Assembly: GCF_029227915.1 (NCBI RefSeq)
Contig: NC_079876.1
Coordinates: 30,043,828-30,107,827, forward strand
Reading direction: 5' to 3'
Origin: Hydractinia symbiolongicarpus
Taxonomy: Eukaryota > Cnidaria > Hydrozoa > Anthoathecata > Hydractiniidae
Length of the DNA stretch: 64,000 nucleotides
The notes under the pieces are model-generated. The model worked only from the letters and a program-made list of their open reading frames with translations, did not search any database and was not told the origin of the DNA. Shown here piece by piece: positions 35,671 to 53,900 of the stretch. The position numbers and the translations under genes were made by a program. Numbering within the stretch: the first letter of the stretch is position 1; every line of letters begins with the position of its first letter.

Positions 35671-38600
35671 TTTTTAATCACTGCAATTAAAATTTTCAAA
35701 AGAGTTCGCACAAAATAGATTGCTAAAATTGATCTTGCAACCTATTGTGATTAAACAATCGATCGCGTGGGGTCATTGTTTATCAGCGAGGCAATTATTT
35801 TCTTAAAAAAAGCTATCGCAATGTTATTGTTCTGTGTAACTATTCATGCGAGTTTCGCGTCAGCGGTAGATTATATTCAGACTGTACTGTATACCTGATA
35901 ATAATAAACAAAGGTTATTACAAAAAGTTTCATGATGTGGATGGCATAAAAACCATCAAGGAGTTTATGCTATCAAAGAAAACAGCTGTCAGACACAGGC
36001 ATGGAATACCTTACTATTGTTGTGTGTATTTCAAGAAGCCCAGATTAGTTTACTACAAGACCTCAAAAAAACCTAAACAATATAAAAAAATTTAAAAACA
36101 AATTTTGAAGCTACACTTTCTCTGTGGCACTACAATTAAGGAGCTAGTTGGTCCATGGGTATTCACAGGTTTTTATGTCATGGGAAATCTTGGATGTGAT
36201 TTACCCATGGAAATAATAAATATTACAGGGTAGGGTATGTCAGCTGCTGCATCAACCTTGGCAGTACACTTGGTTTGTCAACTGGCCAGAACAAGTACCC
36301 ACTTGTGCGAAAGAAACAGAAAAATGTCTATTTAGAGATGGCAGGTTTTTACTGAAAACAATAAATAACAATTTGGTTTTTGCACAGCATCACTATTTTA
36401 TGTGTATATCTAGTTTTTTATATATCATTCTGTATTTGTTATTCATTTTTTGCTTGGCATAAAAAATTACCTTGCATATCTCTATTTTTTGTTTTGTCAA
36501 TTTTTTATTTTTCACAGTGCAATGACAACAAATATAAAGGCCTGGAAATAAAGTTGGTGAACTAGGACGAGAACAGAGAGGGGAAATACCCGAGCAATTG
36601 TAAGGGACAATGAAGTAAAATCCTGACACTCCAATTCATTTTTATTATGAATTTAGACAGGAAAGTACGGTAAGAAACTCTAATTTTTTTCAACATCCAC
36701 TGCATCCTGTATTTCTTTTTGAAGCTACAAAATGGCAATAAACAAACTATATTCATATATGGATGGCCTAAACCAGATAGTCATTCTGAGTCCAGATAGA
36801 AAAGCTGTAACAAAAAATGATTTAGTTGTGAGCAGTCTTTTCCTTTGCATATTTGTGCTTATGCAAGAACATACTGTAAAGTGTGGCAATTGCAATCAGG
36901 TTATCAAGTTTTTAATGTTTCCAATAAGTGGCATCTACCATTTTTCGCTTGTGAACATAGGGAATACTGTCCCTTGCTCTGCAACCTTTTAAATATTTAT
37001 TTTAATACAGAAAATGAGTAAACAACCTTTAACTGTGAAGAGTTAGGTGTAGCTATATGAATATAAACATGACCCTTTAGCTGAATATCATTGGGTAGGC
37101 AGGGTTTTTTTAAAAATCAGCAGCTAGCTACATAGCTGGGAACGAATGTAAATGTTCTAGGTAGCTGCTCTTCTAGCTAGTTTTCAATAAAATGTCTTCT
37201 TAGCAGCTAGCTAAGCGAGCGAGGGGTAGCTAACAAAAAGACGTCGATGTTCTTTCTATTTAGCTAGCTAATAAAAACGTTGCTCTGGTATGAGCACTGG
37301 TTAGTTAAGTGCAGCTACGTACCTCCACTTTGCCCTCGAACAGGCAAAGTTTACATGTCCAGGATGTCAGCAGGATTTTGTTCAAAAGAAATGTTTGTGT
37401 CAAGCACAGTGTGCCGCCATATTTTTGGAATGCCTTGATAAGTCATTAAGCATGCGAAGGACTTTCTACCAAACAAGAAAATAACCGAGATAAAATTCTC
37501 TGTTTGTTTCCACTTTCACCCTCCCCAGCAGAGGTTTTAATGAAGCTTGTAGACTACCCTCAAATGCCCGCCCGTTATGATAGCGACATGTTTACTCCTT
37601 CTAGACGGAAATATTTAGTACAAAAAGCTGCGAGGGTATAATGCTCTGGGTTATTCCAGTTTAAAAAATCGTGCCTAAGACAAACAAATAATTTGATTAG
37701 AAGAAAAAAGTTTAACATATGAGACACACATGCAGAGTACCAATTAGTATTAGTAGAACTGCAAACTGTCACACTCCGTATAACATACTTCGCATATGAA
37801 GCATGTCACACTTCGTATGTCACACTCCGTATAGAATAGCAAATTCTACATAACATATTCTTGGTATCTCACAATCTCACAATTTTCGCGAAACCCAAAT
37901 TTTTGTTTTTGGCAGCCGATATTTAGTTTTTTTTTCTATGGCCAAATTAATTGTTCCTTAAATTTAATTTTTTCTTTCGCCAAATTAAATACACGTCAAA
38001 ATATTCAATCTTTACAGAATTCCAAAAGCGAAAAATATATTCATTATTATTATTCACACAAAAAACTTTAGCAAAGGAAAATCTTTCGCAAATTAATAAA
38101 TGTCACAAAATATTAAATTATTGTTAAGCGCGCAAATTATTTTTACTTGTTTTAATCAAATGCTTCGATAGACACACATTACCTAAACCAGTATTAAGCC
38201 TTATTCAGGGAGGGAGGATATTGCACCAGGTTTAAAACGTGACTGGATCCGGACACACAAGTGGTCACCCAACCAACACGGGGGAGAGAGTTAAAACATT
38301 TAATTTAATTAAACAAACAAACATCGAGTTGACATACTTAAGCTAATTAATCAGTTGATTAAAATTTGCATTGTCGCACCCTCAAAGCAAGGTTCTGTTA
38401 CCACGGAGATTATAATAACAACTGAGATTGATCACATTCTTGACCTGCATGTCTCTAAGATTGAAAGGACTCTAAAGCACAATCATTTTCGTGTTCATGT
38501 GGATACACCTTTTTAATATACCACCGTTTTTTTCCCAATTTTTTTTGAAAATTTGATGTGATATATCAAGAATATATGAAACCCTCACTTTAAACTTGAT

Positions 38601-39591
38601 AAATTGTGAATTTTTTAGATTCACACAGCAGAGAAATAACCTGCTACAACAAGCTTTTTAATCATGTACCCATAGTCAGAAGACCAAAAAGCTCGATCGA
38701 ACTAAATAAGTTATCTTTAGAACTTATTGAACTCACAAAGTTTGGTTTGGTAGATTTGTAGGTGGTTACCAACAACTTCAGGCTAAAATTATTCTTTTCG
38801 AAACTAAGAATCACCCAAGTTTTCTGTTATTTAGGAGATTCAACGGGTTGCCACCATGATAGCTGTACCAACATATTAAAATTGAATCCCGGCCGGCTTT
38901 CACATTTGGACTAAATACAAGGTATTTCTATAGTTGCAAGAATGAAAAGAGAAGAGAATATGGCGTACTGATTGTAGCAAGACATATTCTCGTTCTCAAA
39001 GGATGTGTCTTGAAGAATAAATCTTGTTTAAATGCAGAGTTTGATAAAATCAAACACTCAGTGGTTACTATGACAATATTTTATTTCGTTTTATTATCTT
39101 AAATACAAAATGGATACACAATAACATGTCAGCCAATGTAATATTGATAAAATATGAATTCAATTCCTATAGAATCTCTTATAAAAATTCAACAACTTTC
39201 TAGAATTCACATGTCCATAGAACCTGAAATTCGAACACGTTTTTAATTGCGTACACTTTAAGACTAATGTGAGAATAATTTTGATATTTCTTTCGCACTG
39301 GTAACTGACGGATAAATTAGTAGTTTTTCGCTAACTTATTCTTTGAACGTTCTGGTTTTTTTTGCGATTTTTAGCGAAAAGCGATTTTTACTGATACACT
39401 CTACTTTAGCGCTAGTATAAAATTTAAGTTTATAGGATACGTATTTTTCTAAGCAACTTCGTTTCCGGGAGCTTTTGCCTTTTTAACATGCGCTAGCGGC
39501 GTTGGGATCAGGCAACAAATCCTGGGCACGAGAATGTCTTCTAAGCAAAAAATCATAAATACAAAATGTTAAAACAAGATTTGGGTGACAA

Positions 39592-44049
<4,458 letters not shown>

Positions 44050-45153
44050 CTAAAAAATAATTAAAGAGAAAATTCGGACTAAACATTACGAACGAGATTT
44101 AAACAATGGATTCTTACAGCAAAAACCACTAAAAGTTCTTATTTTTTTTTAACTTGTGATAGATTTACTTTAAAAGTTTTATTTGCACAGGGGGTAGTGA
44201 GTTTATATATTCTGGTATGCCAAATCACACCCTCAGTCATTGTACCGGGCGATATTTTGCGGTACAGCCCGGGGTAATCGGTTTTTATTGTGTTTTTTAA
44301 TTTATTTACAGCGAATATTAAAGTGAATTTTTACAAACTAGCTATAGTCAACAATAACATGGGCCTCAACAAGTTTTATATTGACTCGGTAACCACCAAA
44401 GCTGAAGGAACGAGTCTGAAAATGGGAGTTCGTCGCCCTGTATTTAGTATTTTTGCTAAAACTGGATATCAGATCATCGTTTTTTATGGACAATGTAGCA
44501 AGTTAACTAGCCATGTTGAAGAAGTATCCAGACGAAATGTTGCTGAATCTGCATATTTTAACAATTAAACTTGACATTGTTGTTATTTCTATCCTATAAA
44601 TATGTTTATATCGATAAATGAATTGTAGGAGTTAGATATATAATCATTTCCAATGCTTTTTAACACTTGTTTTTCGTGCTTGTTTACGTTTTAAACTACC
44701 ATTTTTCTTGACTACGGGCAATATCGCTGTATATCGGTCCATCGTTAAGAGCGCTAAGCCAATCAGAAGACCTAAAAATCCGTATTGCTTGCTTGCAAAA
44801 TCGAGATAGTTAACAATAATCCTATAATAGGCCAATATTCGAAGGTATTGCCCGAAATAAACAGTTATTATATGGATTATTATCCGGGTACTGCATTTTA
44901 CGACAAAAAATATAACATTATAAGCAGGATGTAGAAACCAATTCTTTACAGAAACTATTCGCATATAGAACGTATATTTGAACTAAAATTTTTTTTAAAT
45001 CGAATATCGTATAAACATAACATTTATTGTAGCTACAACGTAGAATTGTTTAAAAGATAAAAGTAAGTTTCACTTCTGTTTCGCGTTTTTTTACTTTTTT
45101 CCGTGTTTATTTACATTTAATGTTACCATATTTAAATTTTAAACACGGTTGGT

Positions 45154-45183
45154 AGCGGGCAATACCGTGAAATATTGCCCGCT
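45154..45183. repeat. Perfect 11-bp-arm hairpin
   Basis: agcgggcaata and tattgcccgct flank an 8-base loop. Related words (cgggcaatatcg near 44693, ggtattgcccg near 44846, accgggcgatattttgcggt near 44244) suggest a decayed foldback element spanning roughly 44240-45250. Confidence 0.7.
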
Positions 45184-46124
45184 ATGACGTAAGTTCTAAC
45201 CAATCAAAATCGAAAATATCGATTCCGCCCTTTTCCCGGGTAATAAAGTCTTATGCTAAACATCGAGTTTCTTATGAAAAACACGCGGACACAGAAAGGT
45301 AGCTAATCAAATACAAGATTTTTATATTTAAGAATAAACCATATAAAAACGTTTGCGTTTCGTGGTGTAATTTAGGAACACGATAAACATCACTATTGGT
45401 TTCGCATGTGATTACTCCAGATTTTTTCGAAATTTACTGTTCTTGTAAAATATGTATCTTTAGTTCATGATGAAATGTTGTGATAATCAAAACATGTCTA
45501 CTCTTGTCTTGTCTAATTTTTCACAGAGAAATTGCATTTGTACTTTTTTATTTACTTTATTATGCTGTTTTGTGAAGTCATTTATTTTTCAAGAATCACA
45601 TATCACAGCGTAAAAGGGTAAAGATAAAACAGCTCTTATATATTTGCTCATGACATTTTAAATATTTTAGTGGCTAGTAAATCTTTAATTATTAAGTTAA
45701 CAGAATTTCGTTTCTTTGCCCCATTGTACCAACAGCCCTGTTGCTTAGAAACAAGTTCTCACAGAACGAGTGCATGTTTTCTTAGAATGACATAGATATA
45801 GATGTATGTGGTGAACTGAATTATTTTTTTTTAAATCAAATTAAGCAGCAGCGTGTTGACATTAAAATTTAATGTTTATTGTTTAGATAATAAAGTGAAT
45901 AAAAAAAATTAAAACATACACAAAAATCACAAGTAGCATGGAACCCACTAAACTAACTGAATTGTTGTGATGGTTACCCTGGAGACAGCGTTTCTGTAAA
46001 TCATTTCTGGAGCGGTTGTATAAGTTGATGTTGACTTGGAGATGTTATTTTGACTTGGAGAATTATGTGCTTATGAAGGTTCATTAGTTTGTTAGTGTGC
46101 TTTCTTTTATAAGTTTATTATCTT

Positions 46125-47035
46125 GGAAAAGTTTATTATCTTGTAAAAGTGCGTTTTTTAAGAAATTTGTAAAGTGTGTTTGCTTGTAAAATTTTGTAAA
46201 AATGTAAAAGTTTATAGAAGTGAGTTTGCTTGTAAAAGATTGTAAAAGTGTGTTTGCTTGTAAAAGTTTGTAAAAGTGTGTTTGCTTGTAAAAGTTTATA
46301 GAAGTGTGTTTGCTTGTAAAAGTTTCTAAAAGTGTGTTTGCTTGTAAAAATTATAGAAGTGAGTTTGCTTGTAAAAGTTTGTAGAAGTGTGTATGCTTGT
46401 AAAAGTTTATAGAAGTCTGTTTGCTTGTAAAAGTTTATAGAAGTGTGTTTGCTTGTAAAAGTTTGTAGAAGTGTGTTTGCTTGTAAAAGTTTGTAGAAGT
46501 GTGTATGTTTGTAAAAGGTTATAGAGTGTGTTTGGTTGTAAAAGTTTGTAGAAGTGTGTTTGCTTGTAAAAGTTTGTAGAAGTGTGTTTGCTTGTAAAAG
46601 ATTGTAGAAGTGTGTTTGCTTGTAAAAGTTTCTAAAAGTGAGTTTGCTTGTAAAAGTTTGTAGAAGTGTGTTTGCTTGTAAAAGTTTGTAAAAGTGTGTT
46701 TGCTTGTAAAAGTTTATAGAAGTGAGTTTGCTTGTAAAGGTTTGTAAAAGTGTGTTTGCTTGTAAAAGTTTATAGAAGTGTGTTTGCTTGTAAAAGTTTG
46801 TAAAAGTGTGTTTGCTTGTAAAAGTTTATAGAAGTGTGTTTGCTTGTAAAAGTTTGTAAAAGTGTGTTTGCTTGTAAAAGTTTATAGAAGTGAGTTTGCT
46901 TGTAAAGGTTTGTAAAAGTGTGTTTGCTTGTAAAAGTTTATAGAAGTGTATTTGCTTGTAAAAGGTTATAGAGTGTGTTTGCTTGTAAAAGTTTGTAAAA
47001 GTGTGTTTGCTTGTAAAAATTATAGAAGTGAGTTT
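46125..47035. repeat. 28-bp minisatellite upstream of the TIR-ankyrin gene
   Basis: About 32 copies of tgtttgcttgtaaaagtttg, then taaaagtg, with regular alternation of tttgtaaaag, tttgtagaag and tttatagaag variants. It ends about 120 bases before the start codon of the TIR-ankyrin gene and so sits in its promoter or 5' UTR/intron. Confidence 0.9.
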
Positions 47036-47152
47036 TTAAATCATCCAATCTGGATTTGGTTATAATTTATAATTATTTTAGGACTGTTAACAAAATAAAC
47101 GCAACTCCTCAGATTTACAAGATAGTTGTTGAAGTTAAGACAGGATCTAGCA

Positions 47153-47971
47153 ATGGTTCAAACTGAGCAAAAAAAAGACGAAACTAAAGAAAGTGGTATG
47201 AAAAAGAAAGATGAAATCAAAAAAGGGGAAACCGAATCAAGTTCTACGAAGAAAAAAGATGAAACAAATTCAAGTTCTAAACAGAAAAAAGTTGAAACAA
47301 AGTCGAGTTCTGAACAGAAAAAAAATGAAACACAGTCGAGTTCTAAACAAAAAAACGATGACGCAAAGTCGAGTTCTGAAATAAAAAAAGATGAAACAAA
47401 GTCTAGTTCTAAACAGAACAAAGATGAAGCAAAGTCGAGTTCTGAACAGAAAAAAAATGAAACACAGTCGAGTTCTAAACAAAAAAAAGATGATGCAAAG
47501 TCGAGTTCTGAAATAAAAAAGGATGAAGCAAAGTCGAGTTCTGGACAAAAAAAAGATGAAACAAAGTCGAGTTCTGGACAGAAAAAAGATGAAACAAAGT
47601 CGAGTTCTGGACAGAAAAAAGATGACGCAAAGTCTAGTTCTGGACAGAAAAAAGATGTAACAAAGTCGAGTTCCGAACAGAAAAAAGATGAAACAAAGTC
47701 GAGTTCTGAACAGAAAAAAAATGAAACAAAGTCTAGTTCTGGACAGAAAAAAGATGAAACAAAGTCGAGTTCCGAACAGAAAAAAGATGAAACAAAGTCG
47801 AGTTCTGAACAGAAAAAAAATGACACAAAGTCGAGTTCTGAACAGAAAAAAGATGACGCAAAGTCGAGTTCTGAACAGAAAAAAGATGTATCCAAACCAA
47901 ATTCTGAAATACAAAATAATGCAACTAAGTCAAACTCGGACGGAAGTAAACAAAACTCAACAACCTTAAAA
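47153..47971 (+). CDS. TIR-ankyrin A exon 1: Lys/Ser/Glu-rich 11-residue repeats
   Basis: The exon encodes 273 residues, mostly about 20 tandem copies of an 11-residue unit KKDETKSSSEQ with variants KNETQ, KDDAK, SGQ, SKQ and SEI. The DNA unit is 33 bp (gatgaaacaaagtcgagttc, then tgaacagaaaaaa), so this is a coding minisatellite. It ends SKQNSTTLK before a phase-0 donor gtgagt. The segment is strongly charged and probably disordered or an extended helix. The first exon of the neighbouring paralogue has only 64 residues with two or three loose units, so the array expanded after duplication or contracted in the other copy. Long frames on the other strand are repeat artefacts. Confidence 0.85.
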
Positions 47972-50900
47972 GTGAGTACCATTTAAATTCTTAATTAGAC
48001 TCGTTTAGACTTGTTTTTGACCAAGCGTTAAGTTTTAAAACTCAAAGAAAATCTGCAATAATGTTTTCCTTCTTTACCAATAGGAGAATATGAAAACTCT
48101 TTTGAAAGCTATCCAAGAAAAAGACGAAACATCAATTCAAAGCATGTTGAACAAGTTAGGCGTTGCAATAAATCAAGATTTTAAAGAAAGTGATAAAAAA
48201 TTTCTTGAATCTCCACTTGTGAAAGCAGCATCAATCGATTGTCAAAGCACTTTAGACATGCTTATAAAACATGGAGCAGATGTCAACAAGCCAGCAATGG
48301 ATGAACATGGTACCACACCACTATTCATGGCCGCTTCGTCAGGACATCTCAAGAATGTGAAAATACTAGTTGAGAACGGAGCTGATGCTAATCAAAAAAT
48401 TAAAAATCAAGAATACACTGCACTTCATGTTGCAGCAAAAGTTGGAAACAATGACATAGTCAATTATTTACTTGATTGCAAAGTGGACGTCAACATTTGG
48501 GCACTTAATGGCTCGCCATTATTAAGGGCTGTGTTATATAATAAAGCAAGTACCGTGAAATTACTCTTGGATAGAGGTGCAGATATAAACAAACATGTAA
48601 AGGCAAATGGAACAGCTTTATGGCGAAGCGTATTTGAAAAAGATAAGGCAGTAATGTGTATTCTTTTAGAAAAAAAAGCTGATGTTAATCTGCAAAGTCA
48701 GTCAGACAATTCCACTCCTCTGTTCAGAGCTATTCGTTCAGATTGGAATGAAGGTGTAGAGATTCTTATTAAAAATAAAGCAGATGTAAACATATCCAGC
48801 GATGACATGACACCACTTTGTAGAGCTGTAAAAAATGGAAATGTTAAAAATGTTAAATTATTACTGGATAATGGTGCAGACGTAAATGGAGTTAGCACAA
48901 ACAAGCAAACAGCAATGGACATGGCAATTGAATTGAAGTCGAAAAAAGAGATTGTTACTTTATTGCAGAAAAGGTAAACTCTATTGATCTGCTCAGAATT
49001 TTCTTCCTGGGTATTAAGAGTTTAATTTTTAACTTGATATTTTTTTAGCACATTACATTTGCTACAGAAATAAGCAAAACTGCTACCACAAATAACATTG
49101 TATTTTGAATCGACTATTTTAGTAAGGATGATTTCGCTCTCAAGATGTTGGACGACAAAGAAACAAAGATTTTAGTAAGTAAAAAAAATTCTCAAATCTA
49201 ATTATTACGTCTCAAAATGAAAAGTACCAAAAGCAACAACAACAATAACAACAAAAGAAGATAAAAAAGAAGATAAAACATGAGATACATCTATATATCT
49301 GAAGTTGCAAAACTATTATTATAATTCATCACTTTTCTTACAATTTGAACACTATCAGCAGCTATTCATGAAAGAAATCTCTAAGTTTAAGATTATATGG
49401 TAGTGTAACATTATTAGCTACAAAATCCTAAAATGTTGTGGTAAATCTAACACATTTGCACATAAAAATATTTTATTTCACACATCAAAACAGTTTTACT
49501 TTTCTTCAAGGGAATTCAAGTAAATGTAAAACAATGCATTACAAAATAAAATACAGCATTTTATTAGTTTAACAATGAAAATAATCCATTGTAAAACTAA
49601 TAGAAGTCATTTTCTGCCATTACTGTAACTCAAGACCAAAATTGTTCCATGTTCCCTTTAGGATAAAATGGAGTATCTGTTAAGCTGTATTGAAAGAAAA
49701 GATGCTGCATTGGTTAAACAATGGCTTGAAAAATCAGGCACACATGTTAATGATGATATTATGGGTAAAGACGACAACTATCTTCAACCACCCCTAAATA
49801 AAGCTGCCACTGTCGACAACCAAGAAATATTACCCATGCTTATAAAACACGGAGCATTGGTAAACAAAATAGCAAAAGATGAAGATGGCTATACCCCGCT
49901 TTACCTGGCAGCTTCGTATGGTTGTTTAGAAAATGTAAAAATACTATTGGAAAACAAGGCTGATGTTAATTTACAAATCAAATATTTAAAATATTCTCCT
50001 TTGCATGGAGCTGCAGGAAAAGGCCACACTGCTGTACTTAAATATTTATTACAGCAAAATCCAAATATAAATTCAATGGGCACACAAGGAACACCACTCT
50101 ACAGAGCTGTGATATACAATAAATTCAGTTGTGCCAAAATACTCATAGACAACAAAGCCGATGTGAACATGCATGTGAAACAGTTTGGTACACCCTTATG
50201 GAGAAGTGTGGCAAAGCAAGATAAAATAAATCTTGGTCTTTTGCTAAGCAACGGTGGAGATATTAATTTGCAAAGTCAATCAGATAATTCAACGCCATTA
50301 TTTAAAGCTGTAAATGCCAACTGGGAAGAAGGAGTTCAACTCTTATTAGAAAGAAAAGCTGATGTAAACAAATCTAATGACACCATGCCACCATTATGCA
50401 GAGCTGTGCGCAACAAAAACAAAAACATTGTACAGTTGTTGCTAAGTAATGGTGCTGATATAAATGCTTTAAGCAAAAGTAAACAAACTGCATTGAAAAT
50501 GGCAGAAGAACTTAAAGTATCAAAAGAGATCATAGATCTACTGAAGCAAGAAGAAGCAAAATCTAAGTTAGAAGGGTAGGTTTTCATGTTGAAAGTTTTA
50601 CAATCCAAATTTGAATTTCAAAGAAAATCATCACAAAAGGAATGCTAATTATCCTTGATTTAAAAAATGGCATCTAAGTTCTACCAGATATAAAATTTCA
50701 ACCGTGTTACGAATATCCTGTTTTAATTATTCATTAGACTAGTATGCTGTCAAAATCGCTAGTACTCAACCACGTGGAATTCTTTTGAGTGCAGATTCAC
50801 ATTCTGACTTGTGATTTATTTACTTTAGCAATGTGATTTATTGACTTTAGCAATTCACAAGTATCACAAAGCATCGACGCAAAGGAAGATGAAAAACTGG

Positions 50901-53900
50901 AATTTACGACAAACAAAATTCTTTTTGTAAGTACATTATGTGTGAAACCACTTTGTAAATCACCTTCCTCTTAATATTGTTATCACTTCTGAACCTGATG
51001 CAACAACGTGCTTATAACCATCAATTCACGTGATCAAAACATACAGTAGACTCCCTGTCTATGGAATATTGTTTAACTTTAGCTTCTTTAAATCTCGAAT
51101 ATGCACCTTGTTGCCTTTTTGGAACTGTAAAATAATTTCTCCCTTTCTATTGAACAAATTTCCCGACTTCTTGCAGGTTCAAGATAACAAGAGTTTATTG
51201 TATTATCACCCCTGTTTCAAAAAACTGTCATTATTAGTCATTCTACCAGTAAAAAATTAATTTCTTAAAGTTAAACCAATTGCAGGTTCGAGATAACAAG
51301 AGTTTATTGTATTATCACCCCAGTTTTACAAAATTTCTTAAAGTTACCCCAATTATAAAATGATGCTTGGCCTATATTATTACAGCTAGTTGTTTATGTT
51401 TGACAAGACAAATTTTGTGAGTTAACATGAGCCTACATATGTACTCACATCGATGTGCAGATCCAAAGTTATTGGTCACTGGCAAAATATTAAAAGGCCT
51501 GAGACGAGAAAACAAAGTCGAGAAAGTGATAAAGGTGGCATCAGACTTGACAAAAACGTGGTGCAAATATTTGTTAGCACATTGGAGGAAAATCAGAATA
51601 AAAAAAATTAGATAACGTCCAAACCTGAGAACAGGTTAAGAAGCTGGAACACATTTTGGAAAAAGAAAAAAGGTCTTGCAAACGATTTAAGTTTGTAAAA
51701 TTACCTGATTTTAAAACTGTTAATAAGGATATAAAATTTTCATTGGATTTTTTTCCTGACTATCTGATGAGTCACCTTGAAAATGACGTGATGTCATAAC
51801 AAAATTTTTTGACTATCCTAAAACTAACCAAAACGATGAAAATTCGTCTTCTCCATCCCAAAACGATATGCTTTGAAAGTTATTACAAAAAAATGGAAGG
51901 AGGGGCTTTTGCATTAAAGGAAGATGCCAGTGAACTAACTCATCCTGAAAGTATGCTATTTACATTCTAGGAAGATATGAAGAAACTTGAAGCGTCCATT
52001 ACTAGCAAAGACGTTTCGGCAGCAGAAACAATTGTTAAAAAGATCAAAAAAGATATCAACAAAAATATTAAAAGTGAAAGTGGTGATTACCTTCAACCTC
52101 CTCTTACTATAGCAGCATCTATAGAATGTGAAGAAATGTTACGTATGCTAATCAAATATGGTGCTAGTGTGAATAAGCATGCTGAGGATAGCAATGGCTT
52201 TACCCCTCTTTATAATGCAGCTAAGGCTAGCATTTTAAAAAATGTGAAAGTTCTGGTGGAAAATGGAGCTACTGTTAACAAGCAAATAAGGCATTTTAAA
52301 TATTCACCTCTCCACACTGCTGCAGGACAATCAAACGAAGAAATTGTGAAATATCTCCTAGACAATGGCGCAGATGTCAACATTATGGGTGAACCAGGAA
52401 CACCTTTGTACAAAGCTGTCTTATATAACAAACACAATAATGCTAAACTAATTCTTGACAAGGGTGCTGACATAAACAAACATGCAACTACATCAGGTAC
52501 ACCATTATGGAGAAGTGTGGCAGAAAAAGACAAAGAAATGATGACTCTTTTACTTGACTATAATGCTGATGTCAACATGCAAAGTCTGTCTGATAATTCA
52601 ACAGCTCTCTTTAAAGCACTTTTATTAAACTGGGATGAGGGTGTGGAAATACTGCTTGAACGAAGTGCTGATCCTAACATAGCAAATAATCTAATGCCAC
52701 CATTATGCAGAGCTGTACGGAATAAGAACAAAAATAACGTGAAGCTACTGCTTGAATATGGTGCAGATGTCAATGGTGTGAGTAAAAGCAGCCAAACTGC
52801 ATTAGAGATGGTTGATTTAGTACTTGATTTGGAAGTAAAAGCAAGCATTATAAGTCTGCTAACCAACCCACCAGCTGCTAAAAAGAAAAAAGAGAGGTAA
52901 ATTATTGAACTTTTTTGTCTGGCTTAAATAAGAGAATAAGAGACTCAGTGATTATTTGGTAGCTTTGTGATTAGAGCATTCACTTCTATTATAGAAGGCC
53001 ATGGGTTTAATCCCTGACAGAGACTATTTAAGTTTGGATTGATCCTCTCAGCATAAGGACAGGATTAACATCTTAAATAGTTGTGTAGATCTGAATTTGT
53101 CATGCTTGTGCAGCATTCTTTAGTTATCAGTCCTTGTAATCATGAATTTAAAATTCCCATTAAAGTGCATAACAAATAGCCAAAGTACAATCTAATCCAT
53201 AAGTAAATATGTCAAAAACAACCATTTGTGACTTCAGTTAGAGTTTTCTAGAAACCAAATTAAAATTATTCTTTAGTAAACCTTAATTAAATGATGGCAA
53301 GTTGATTTCGAATGGTGTAATATAACTATTAGCTACTCTATTGCTATAAGTAAATTTGGCCTAATATTTATTACGCCAAATTTATTTTATATACTTTATT
53401 TGGAGAAACTTTTGCGAATCCAAAAACTCGCGAAATTTTTTGGCTAAATTTTCGCGAATCTACAAATTAAAAAATTTCCGCGAGATAAACTTTCGCGAAA
53501 TCTGAATTTAGAAAGTTTTGGCGAGATAAACTTTCGCGATTCTTGATTTTTTATGTTTTTATAAAAAAGTGGCCTATATTTCTTATGATAGAAAAGTTTT
53601 TTTAACGATGTAATTTTCTTTTTAATGGTATGTAAAACAGATCAAACACATTTACAGGCTTGTACTACAACAAAATAAGTTGACTCAGTTTTCTAGCCAT
53701 GGACTTTTTGGCCAATTTATAGATGAATCATAATATTTTCGTTTATATTATTACTATGGCTTGTCAATGAAATAATGTGATATTAGATAAGATAATCGTT
53801 ATGGCTACACATGGATACATTTTTCGGACAATGGAATTTTTGAAACGCCTACTACAACAAAATAAGTTGACTCAGTTTTCTAGCCATGGACTTTTGGCAA

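Larger units (their letters stand above)
32992..39591. other. Intergenic region between SSX2IP and GCDH
   Basis: The SSX2IP 5' end and the GCDH 3' end border this region. Apart from the element at 33321-34611 and the tandem repeat at 35355-35670, I see no confident gene. A frame at about 35910-36090 on the plus strand has a protein-like composition (GYYKKFHDVDGIKTIKEF and further) of about 60 residues and no recognisable family. Around 37100-37340 the sequence is rich in TAGC words. Confidence 0.5.
44050..47152. other. Spacer between divergent GCDH and TIR-ankyrin genes
   Basis: The GCDH 5' exon(s) and promoter and the TIR-ankyrin promoter are expected here, since the two genes point away from each other. 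I found no exon. The region holds GGGCAATA-containing hairpins at 44240-45190 and a long 28-bp minisatellite at 46125-47035. Open frames at 44290-44568 (plus) and 44644-44964 (minus) have no recognisable domain. Confidence 0.5.

Noticed and set aside
44644-44964. 106-residue minus-strand frame with hydrophobic stretches
   Set aside because: Overlaps the GGGCAATA hairpin region. No family recognised and no link in phase to GCDH exons, so it is probably a repeat-derived frame.
47158-47982. Long minus-strand open frames (up to 274 residues) rich in Phe, Ser and Cys
   Set aside because: They are the antisense of the 33-bp coding repeat. A repeat unit divisible by three keeps every stop-free frame open, and the plus frame has the start context, splice sites and paralogue support.
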